Shown: piece after piece, positions 56,523-64,000 of the stretch
Layout: the number at the start of each line of letters is the position of its first letter
How positions within the stretch are numbered: the stretch's first letter is position 1
Assembly (NCBI GenBank): GCA_037074705.1
Contig: CM073593.1
Coordinates: forward strand, 9,057,001-9,121,000
DNA length: 64,000 bases
DNA from: Zhengitettix transpicula
Taxonomy: Eukaryota > Arthropoda > Insecta > Orthoptera > Tetrigidae
Direction: 5' to 3'
Program-made: the position numbers and the translations under genes
The notes under the pieces: generated by a model
Database searches by the model: none
Seen by the model: only the letters and a program-made list of their open reading frames with translations
Told to the model about the DNA's origin: nothing

Positions 56523-57533
56523 TGTAATGCCAATTGATTTAGGCCATTAATTGGTTTAAATAAAATTTAATTGTAGCGGCAGGAGTTTCCAAAGAGACAA
56601 TGGAGCCAGGCTCTGTTACTTTGTCGGAAAGTCAAAATGGCGTATGCTCCCTAAAACTCGAGACTACGATAGTTCAGTTGGTGACGCGACATTTCGGAGG
56701 ACGGAACAAATGATTCTAGAGCAGAGACTAGCCGTTGTTTAATGTATTATTAAACAAAGTTGTGAATTTAAGACAAAGTAAAAACATTCACGGAAGCATT
56801 ACATCGAAAATATCGCTAAGTTAGCAGTTTTTACGTCTATCAGCAGCCAGGAAAGGAGTGCAGTTTACGTCTGTAGCCAGCCAGGAATAGTAAAGTTGCA
56901 GTTTAAGTACCAAGCGGTAAAAAGACTAGCAAATCTATGAAACACAGGATTCATATAAGGCAAGCGGTCACCAGATAGCTGACAAAAAGGAGGATCATCC
57001 GAGTTCCTGGGAGCCTATCAAGGTTGACTTAAAGAGTGTAAAATCTGTGAGCCGATATTAGAATCAGTGTAAAAAATTTGCAATAGTGTACTCCCGAAAA
57101 CAAAAAGGAATGCTGGAACCAGCTGGACAGATGTGAGTAACAATTACAAAATTAATGATTTATGTAAACGTAATTAAAGGATAGAAGTCAGATTTCGTTC
57201 TATTTTAATTGTAAATCAAAGTTAATTTATTTTCTTTTAATTTATTTTTATCGACGTAATGTTTAGGTAAATGTGAACTGTTTGTTAATAAGATTTTAAA
57301 ATAAATTTGTTGTGTCCATTATCAAACCCAGTGAAGACCCTGAGAAATTAGTATTTTAAATTGTAATTGTTTTTGAGTTATTGCCACAAAATAAGTAAAT
57401 ATTTTGTTTGTTAATTTCGATCTTTTCATTTAATAAAAAGTCTTCCATTTAATTATTACCTAAATGGCGCTTCAAATTCATTAAATTCTTCAGATTCTTT
57501 AAATTAAATAAAGCTCATTTGTTGTTTATTACA
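56523..57533 (+). mobile_element. solo LTR, copy 9
   Basis: 1011 bases with ATAT on both sides (56519-56522 and 57534-57537). Starts TGTAATGCCAATTGATTTAG. TGCTGGAACCAGCTGGACAG is at 57110 and the ACCCAGTGAAGACCCTGAGA block at 57326. One 3' module begins after ATTACC at 57460 (ATGGCGCTTC). Very similar to copy 1, so the same subfamily. Confidence 0.88.
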
Positions 57534-57889
57534 ATATATTTAAATGAATGTATTCTTCAGAGTCTTCTATAAGTAGTAGTTACAAAATTTAATTCGACAT
57601 GATCTTAGATTCGCGTGAAAAATTATTACAGAGATTTATTTTACTACACTAGTGAGACCGGTGCCTATATACTATAAAGTAAACATTTTATAAAAAAAAT
57701 ACACCAATATACAATAATTATAAAAATATATAAATGTTTATTATAAATAAAGTAAAAATAAAAAAATTATTATTTTACTCCGCTTTACTCATTAATGTTA
57801 TTGAGGCATAAATATTCCTATAAAAAGAAATATTTGGTCAAACAGAAAATAACAGAAACATAATTAACGTCTGTAAGACAAATTAACAC
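57534..57889. other. no gene seen
   Basis: Very AT-rich spacer. Confidence 0.4.
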
Positions 57890-58440
57890 ACCCGAAGAAA
57901 TTAATTTTGAACAAAGGAATTTGAAATATGTAGACGTTTCGATTAACTGTCGTGATCTTTGTCAGCAGTAGAGACTCAATAGTCAAAGTTACAACACTTA
58001 AAAAAGAACGAGATGTAATTAACAAATATTATTTTACATGAGAAGTGTCCTGTTTAAGATTTAAAGAAAATTTGTTGGACTTAATATGAAACATTTCTGA
58101 GATAAAACCAATTAACATTCTCCCATTAAAAAACATTGTTTTGATGTTAATAATTCTTTGTGTTGATAATACTATTATTCCAGATAAGGAAACTAATTTT
58201 AATAAAAGGTTAATATCAGAAATGTCCCATGTTAAATACAACAAATTTTCTTTACATTTTAAACAGGACACTCCTCATTTAAAATGTATTTACGATGGTT
58301 TATTAAATCATGTTTGCTAATTTATATCGTGTATTCATATTCTTTGTAATGCGTTGTAACTTTGTCTATATCACTTCAGTCTGTCTCTAGTATTGACAAA
58401 GATCAGAACAGTCGATCGAAAAGTCTGCATATTCCAAATT
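57890..58440. repeat. ~550-bp inverted-repeat (foldback) structure
   Basis: Inner arms 58039-58100 and 58217-58278 are close reverse complements (GTGTCCTGTTTAA, GAAAATTTGTTG, ACATTTCTGA). Outer arms near 57930-57985 and 58370-58440 also match (GATCTTTGTCA..CTAGAGAC type, and TGCAGACTTTTCGATCGACTGT against TGTAGACGTTTCGATTAACTGT). The outer words resemble the ends of Penelope-like elements. Open frames inside are by-products of the arms. Confidence 0.6.
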
Positions 58441-59020
58441 ATATTGTTCAAAATTAATTTATGTTTTTTGTCTGTTGTACGGGTCGTTAATTTCGTGTGT
58501 TCCTATAAAACTCCCGAACAAGAGAATTTACCTTACTTTAAATTCCTTTGTACGTGGGTAACTCGCCAGCATATTGCCAGGGAAACTATTTCATTCAAAA
58601 TTGTTCTATTTACAAAAGAACGTTGCAGCAACCATGAAAAAGTCAACATTCCTCCGGAAAATATCCGCTTGCCTTGATGTATATTAGTTTTGCGTCGCAT
58701 GCGAAGCGGAATACGACACAAATAAATTAATCATTTTTTTATGAAACTGTAAACTATACATTTCCAATATTATATAAAAGTACAATTTGCTTCCGAAACT
58801 CTGCTTCGTGATTGCTTATACCTTTGTGTGGCTAGAAAGGAAGAACTCACCTCTGCTAATTAATCCTAGCATACAAAGCAAAGCACAATACCGAAATAAC
58901 TGTTGTTGAAAGTCGGGTAACACATCAGACACTAGTAATTACAGACCTGATATGTAAGAAACTGAAGTATAGTCACTACGACGTGATTGTATGAATGTGA
59001 GCAGATAATCTGTCTCAAGC
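58441..59020. other. no gene seen
   Basis: The frame 58393-58677 starts in the repeat arm and shows no domain. Otherwise AT-rich. Confidence 0.35.
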
Positions 59021-59029
59021 CCCCACTCG

Positions 59030-59545
59030 ATCTTGCCATTAGAAGAGAAGCAGCAAGAAGATGCTCAGGCGAGAGCCATTCACATACTAGGACTACAAGG
59101 GGAGGCTATAAGTAAAGAATTAACCAAAGAATGAATAAAATACTGGGTTAAGAAGAATGGAAGAAAAGATGGGTAGAGTGTGGAAAGGGCAGACGTCTAC
59201 ATGAAATAGCATCTTCAGTGGAAGAGGGGTAAAGATGCGAAAGAATTAAGTAGATTGCTATCGGGACATGGTTCTTTCAACCATTATCCACATAGGATTG
59301 GCAAGATTAAATCCCTAGGATGTTGAAACGTCCTCACATGTCTTCAGCTGTCACCAAGCGTTTGAAGATCTGAACATAAAAAATAACAGGGACATTGTGA
59401 TGTATCTTGAAGATCCGCAGAAAGAAAGAGGTATGAGGAGGTAAGGAAAGACGAAGTGCTACACACATATGTGATAGAGATTTTAGGAGGAGGCTTAATG
59501 CCTCATGCTGGGAGGTGAAATTCTAACACTAACCCAAAGGCCTTG
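59030..59545 (+). pseudogene. R1/Jockey-like LINE, C-terminal scrap
   Basis: Pieces in shifting plus-strand frames: LAIREEAAR (59035), KKRWVECGKGR (59155), SRLLSGHGSFNHYPHRIGKIKS-type residues (59250-59315), which is the conserved region before the C-terminal zinc-knuckle of such LINEs, CDVS..EDP (59395), and GGGLMPHAGR.NSNTNPKA (59485-59540) near the usual end of ORF2. At least three frame changes. The rest of the LINE is absent (5' truncation). Confidence 0.65.
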
Positions 59546-59753
59546 GACTTCTAATGTAGGGTACTGGGTGCCCTGAGCTGACGGCAACTTAAGCCGAGGA
59601 GGGTAGTGAAAAGATCGCTATACCCTCCCTGGAGTAACCAGCAACCACAAGGGTTTCTTATCCTGCCTGGCCGTAGTGCTAAACTACAATTCTGTAAGGA
59701 AAAAGTGTAGCAAAAGGAGAACGACATATAACAAACGTAACTAAATAATATAT
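59546..59753 (+). other. probable 3' UTR of the LINE relic
   Basis: GC-richer than its surroundings (GCTGACGGCAACTTAAGCCG, AGGAGGGTAGTG, TACCCTCCCTGGAGTAACCA), directly continuing the LINE coding relic. It ends against the ATAT target of a solo LTR. Confidence 0.4.
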
Positions 59754-60804
59754 TGTAATACTAATTAGAAGCCAGTAATTATTTTTAAATAATTGGATTG
59801 TTAACGGTACAAATTCTTAAAAGACAACAAAGTCGGCGGGCTTTGTCGCGGGCTACGTGCGTTTTCCGGAAGGCAAGTCTGTCTGAAATAGTAGTCGGGA
59901 GAGGAAGGAGTCTGCCTGAAATCGTAGGAGGGAGAAGTCGTAACATTGAGAGAACGAACAGCGTGGCCCAAGTTTAAAATTTAACCGAGAGAGTTATAAG
60001 TATTCAAATCCAAGTATAAAGTTTGGACAGAGAAATACTTTGTAAAAACCGCAAAGTATAATCAAATATTTAGCGCCACATTCAGATTCCTACGCGTACT
60101 AAGATCAACATTTTCCACGTAAAGACATTGAGTAACAATATGTCTGGCTGATGATCGGAGGTGCAGCAGATCCAATTCCCGGAGGAAGATCCAATAACTA
60201 CGACCGTGTGTTTGACCATCAAGTGTAGAATCGGTGATTGATGGTCTTCTTAGTGTAAATTGTGTGCCCGAGGCCCGGAACTAAGTCTGGTACCATCAGG
60301 ACATTTTTTTAAGTAGACACACAAATTAATTAAGTTTGTAAACGACAGTTAAAGGTATTCGTCAGATTTAGTTCGTCTCATTTTTGGTTTCGGATTGTTA
60401 ATTACTTAATTTATAAATTCTTTGATTGTTCTTTACTTATCAACCCCAGGTAAACGACATTGAGCGAAGTGTTATCAAATTGTTAAACTTTGAGATTTTA
60501 AATGTATTTAATCTCAGAGCAAATGTTGTAAATGTCCATAAAATAAAATAAACTTCCAGAACTATTTATCAATTTGTTAAAACTAAAAAATAATTGTTTA
60601 AATAATTTAATAAAATTTGTTTTTTAATTATTTAATCACTGTGTTTTTAATCATTACAATTTGGTCCACAACGTGGGGCAAATTAAATCAATTTTTTAAA
60701 ATTTATTTAATTTCGGCGTGCCAAAGTAAGGCAAATTAATTGTAACATTAATTAATTAACCTTTGTTAAATAATTTAACTAATAAGCAGCCTTTATTCAT
60801 TACA
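59754..60804 (+). mobile_element. solo LTR, copy 10
   Basis: 1051 bases with ATAT on both sides (59750-59753 and 60805-60808). Starts TGTAATACTAATTAGAAGCC. TCTGGTACCATCAGGACAT is near 60288. After ATTACA at 60658 come TTGGTCCACAACGTGGGGC (60661) and later CGGCGTGCCAAAGTAAGGC (60714) before the final ATTACA. Because the target duplication lies outside these modules, they are part of the inserted LTR. Confidence 0.88.
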
Positions 60805-62280
60805 ATATATATATATATATATATAATATAATCCTTGCAATGCCGGTACGGTATATGAAAGGGCAAAAAAGTACTGACGGAAAAAGAAAGATAACACGGA
60901 AATAGAACAATATCTTCCTGAAGAGAGACAGTTTTCGACGGTGACCCATTAGTCACAACTTTCAATTATCTTACATGAAACAAGCATGAGAAAGTGAATC
61001 CTTTATGCCACATCGTGATTCTTACAGCGAACTGTAACAGAACAATGACTGTTTTTTACTTTTTATAATTGATTTACAGAATTAATTAGAGACCAAAATA
61101 CGTCTAACAAAAAAAATACAGAGGGAGATTAATGGCAACGAAGCCGATTCAAACTACAATCTAAAATAAGACTGGACCAAACATGATGAAAGAAAGAGTA
61201 AAGCGACTCAGCTCATTCCCTGCACAATGTTAACATTAGTAAGAGTACGCCAAGTAGTTGTTAATATTGTTTAGACAGTAAAGTGTAGAGGCGTCTGCTT
61301 ATTGATAACATTTATTCATACAAATCAATTTGTGTAGGTGACGTCACAGAGCCGCTAAACTCGTGCATTTCACCACAATATCGGCTCCTTCAATACTATT
61401 ACATTACATGTATTCTCCGGTAAATTACTGGAAGTTGCATTGTGTATGTATGTAATTTCCACAATGTGATGAATCCCGGGGTGGCAATTTGAAAACAAAC
61501 AATTGATTACCGGACTCGGCGTAGAATTACTTTTTTGGAAGACTGTGACTTACGCCCTGCATTTTTCTTTCTCCAGGGGTTCCACTTTGAAGGATATTTG
61601 GATATGTCTTACACAGAATTATTCCAGATTTCTTCCTCCTGTGTTTACGCTTGCTCGCTTTAAGAATGTGATAACATAGAGCCCGATCAGTGTCTTCTTT
61701 AATCATATGATTACTTCCACGAAACTCACGTTACTCAATCTCATTTTCTTAAAACGTACCAAAATATCTACATAAGGAAATAAATCTCGATAAGTGTCCC
61801 GAATTAAGGTTTGTCCATTGAAGCAGAATGATGAATCGGAGAGTGGACATTAGAAGGAAATGCTGACGGCAACGCTGCAGTAAGTAATTGTATCCATTGT
61901 CAATGAATTGAGTTTGCTGACCAAACACCCTTTTCGCATTGAGCACAAATTCAGAGCAGAGAAACGACGCGATGCCTACATTATCTCACTTAAAATAATC
62001 ATCTACTGTTTGAAGATTAAAAAAATTATTTCACGTTATGTTCATGGCTGATTCTTCAGAGAAATAGAAATCTTTTAATCTTCAACAAGGATTCGTGTGG
62101 AACGTTGCACTCTAGACGTTATAAAATATTGTAAATCCGTATTTTTCCATGTCCAATCATTACTCGTCTCGTTGTTCATAATTTCACTTTATACGCACAC
62201 AAAAAATCAAAAACTAGCAGACAAACAAGAATATTCACTGTTTATTATAAAATCTGATTTTACAATGCAATAAGTATTCA
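60805..62280. other. no gene seen; short (TA)n at the left
   Basis: A TA run at 60805-60827, then about 1.4 kb of sequence without a recognisable gene. Confidence 0.4.
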
Positions 62281-62345
62281 GTTCAAGAATCCGCCCGGCA
62301 ACCGGGGAATTGCCAGCTTCGATTCCTGGTCCGATACAATAACAA
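62281..62345 (+). ncRNA. possible tRNA-derived SINE fragment
   Basis: CCGCCCGGCAACCGGGGAAT, then GCCAGCTTCGATTCCTGGTC. The CCCGGCAACCGGG hairpin followed by a TTCGATTCC B box and its pairing arm (CCAG..CTGG) looks like the anticodon-to-T-arm half of a tRNA. The D-arm and acceptor stem are not there, so this is not a working tRNA. Confidence 0.4.
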
Positions 62346-62992
62346 TGGCCTTTATGGCTTGAGGCTTGTGAAAGCTTTCCATCTATAAATTCTTGAATTG
62401 AAATTTCGAATACCGTTGATTAAATGAAGTCCGTTCTACATTTCAGATCCTAAGATTTAGGCCACGATGAATTGCGATTGTAAAAAAAAAATGTAGGTGA
62501 GCCTGCGTCACGTCTAATGGATGGAGGAATTTCACACCGGATCTGGAGTACACAGGGATAGCAATACGATATACAGACATTGTTTATAAGCAAAATACAT
62601 TTCACCTTTTACTTTATTTATTGGATTTACTTTATGTATATATGTTATGAAGACTGCATATTCTGACTAAAATAATTATGTTACAGATGAGATAAAGTGT
62701 GTTGATGAACGAATTTCAGGGAGAAACGGGCTTTTAATTATTTTAAACAGGCAGGCGGGAACTTTATTACAATGTCCGATCAGAAGAAAACTCACGGAAA
62801 TGGATAAATTTAGAAAAAAGTTGCTTTTTCGCCCTTTTAATAACTACGTCTGCTATGTTTCTGGTCTAAAAAAATACCAGTTAATCGATCATCCAATTTT
62901 CATGAATACTCGTAACTCACTTAAAACTGAGGTAACGAAGTTTTACAATGTATACATGTGTAATAATTGTACTGTAATTTTTCGAAGTATAT
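62346..62992. other. no gene seen
   Basis: AT-rich spacer up to the target site of the last LTR. A 65-codon frame (62800-62997) has no domain. Confidence 0.4.
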
Positions 62993-63999
62993 TGTAATGA
63001 TTAAAAAATGGGTTAGTTAGCAATTGAATTCCCCACGTTGTTGAAGCCCAAATGTAATGATTATCAAAAGGATATTAATTAATTAACAAACAAAATTGAA
63101 TTATTAAAACAATATTCAGTTTTATTAAATTGATAATTCGTTTTGAAACAATTTATTTTATTTTAACATAAAGGATCGAGAAATAATTTCTACTTTTAAC
63201 TTTACAATACGATTTATTTTATTTAATAAAAATTTATAACATTTTATCTAAGGTTACATACATTTAAAGTCTCAATGTTTAGAAATTTGATAACTCTTCT
63301 TTCAGGGTCGTTTACCTGGGCTTGATAAGTAAAGAACAACGTTTGTATTTACGTTACAATAAGAGAATTTATAAATTAAGAAATTAACAAACAAAACCAA
63401 AACGAGAGCAACGAAATCTGACGAATACCTTTAACTATCGTTAAAAATTTAATTAACTTGGTTTCTACTTACAAAAATGTTCGGCTGGTACCAGACTTAG
63501 ACTCCTGGGCTCGGGCACACAATTTAAACTAAAAAGGCTATGAATCACTGACTCTACACTTGATTTTCAAGCACACGGTCGTAGTTATTGAATTTTCCTC
63601 CGGGAACTGGATCTGCTGCACCTCTGGATCATCAGCCAGACATATTGTTACACATTGTCTTTACGTGGAAAATGATGATCTCAGTACGCGTAGGAATCTT
63701 AATGTGGCGCTAAATATTTGATTACTCTTTGCAGCTTTTTACAAAGTCTCTCGCTGTCGAAACTTTATACTTGTATTCAAAACTTGTAACTTTCTCGGTT
63801 GAATTTTATACTTGGTCCACGCTGTTAGTTACTCTAAAATTTTGCCTTCCTCTCACGGCTACAATATCAGACAGACTGCCGTTCCATAAAGCGTTCGTAG
63901 CCCACGACAAAGCCCGCCGACCCATTGTCGTCTTTGAAGAATTGACACCGCTAACAATCCAATTATTAAAATCATTACTGGCCTCTAATTAGTATTACA
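62993..63999 (-). mobile_element. solo LTR, copy 11
   Basis: On the minus strand it starts TGTAATACTAATTAGAGGCC at 63999 and ends ATTACA at 62993. Left flank ATAT; the right flank is cut by the window end after one A. One 3' module (62993-63052, with TTGGGCTTCAACAACGTGGG on the minus strand). It closely matches copy 10, for example around CTACGCGTACTGAGATCATC on the minus strand, so the two form an inverted pair. Confidence 0.85.
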
Positions 64000-64000
64000 A

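Overview
The window looks like non-coding, repeat-packed chromosomal DNA from an arthropod, most likely an insect with a large AT-rich genome. The evidence is the mix of elements: a Ty3/Gypsy retrotransposon of the insect type, mariner and Tc1 transposases, Jockey-like and R1-like LINE remnants, non-autonomous Helitrons, and many (TA)n tracts. I found no intact host gene, rRNA or functional tRNA. The species cannot be fixed from the sequence alone.

Layout. About a dozen copies of one ~0.9-1.26 kb solo-LTR family (starting TGTAAT, ending ATTACA) lie at 357-1408, 13919-14874, 14923-~15870, 15888-16785, 18661-19588, 22261-23367, 36803-38060, 47642-48588, 56523-57533, 59754-60804 and 62993-63999, with damaged copies at ~1448-2030, 38073-~44770 and ~48593-49190. 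Most are flanked by a 4-bp ATAT or GTAT duplication. Several carry one to three tandem modules at the 3' end, each holding a primer-binding-site-like block followed by another LTR end. A second family is a ~0.55 kb GC-rich retroposon with an A-tail, a palindromic head and 12-13 bp target duplications (8.5-9.5, 11.1-11.65, 26.9-28.3 and 35.5-36.6 kb). Helitron-like elements with GC-rich hairpin ends and CTAG-type termini occupy 3.8-7.7, 16.8-18.3, 24.55-25.87, 29.65-31.0, ~45.85-45.96 and 52.15-52.72 kb. The first of these is inflated by some 14 tandem ~280-bp units.

The one intact coding element is a complete, apparently very young Ty3/Gypsy retrotransposon (38098-43877): 672-bp LTRs that look identical, TTAT target duplications, a primer-binding site, a polypurine tract, and a single 1444-codon gag-pol frame. 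It sits inside one of the older solo LTRs. Two mariner relics (one split by a solo LTR), a Tc1 scrap, a hAT scrap, two LINE relics and a 3.8-kb foldback structure (50.7-54.5 kb) make up most of the rest.

The most unexpected item is at 45959-46311, directly against a Helitron end. It is a decayed but clearly readable copy of an HK97-type phage prohead protease, with both active-site motifs visible across one frameshift and one stop codon. It is best explained as DNA transferred from a prophage of a bacterial endosymbiont. A second unexplained stretch is 29.89-30.56 kb, a chain of perfect or near-perfect hairpins with stems of 5-10 bp.
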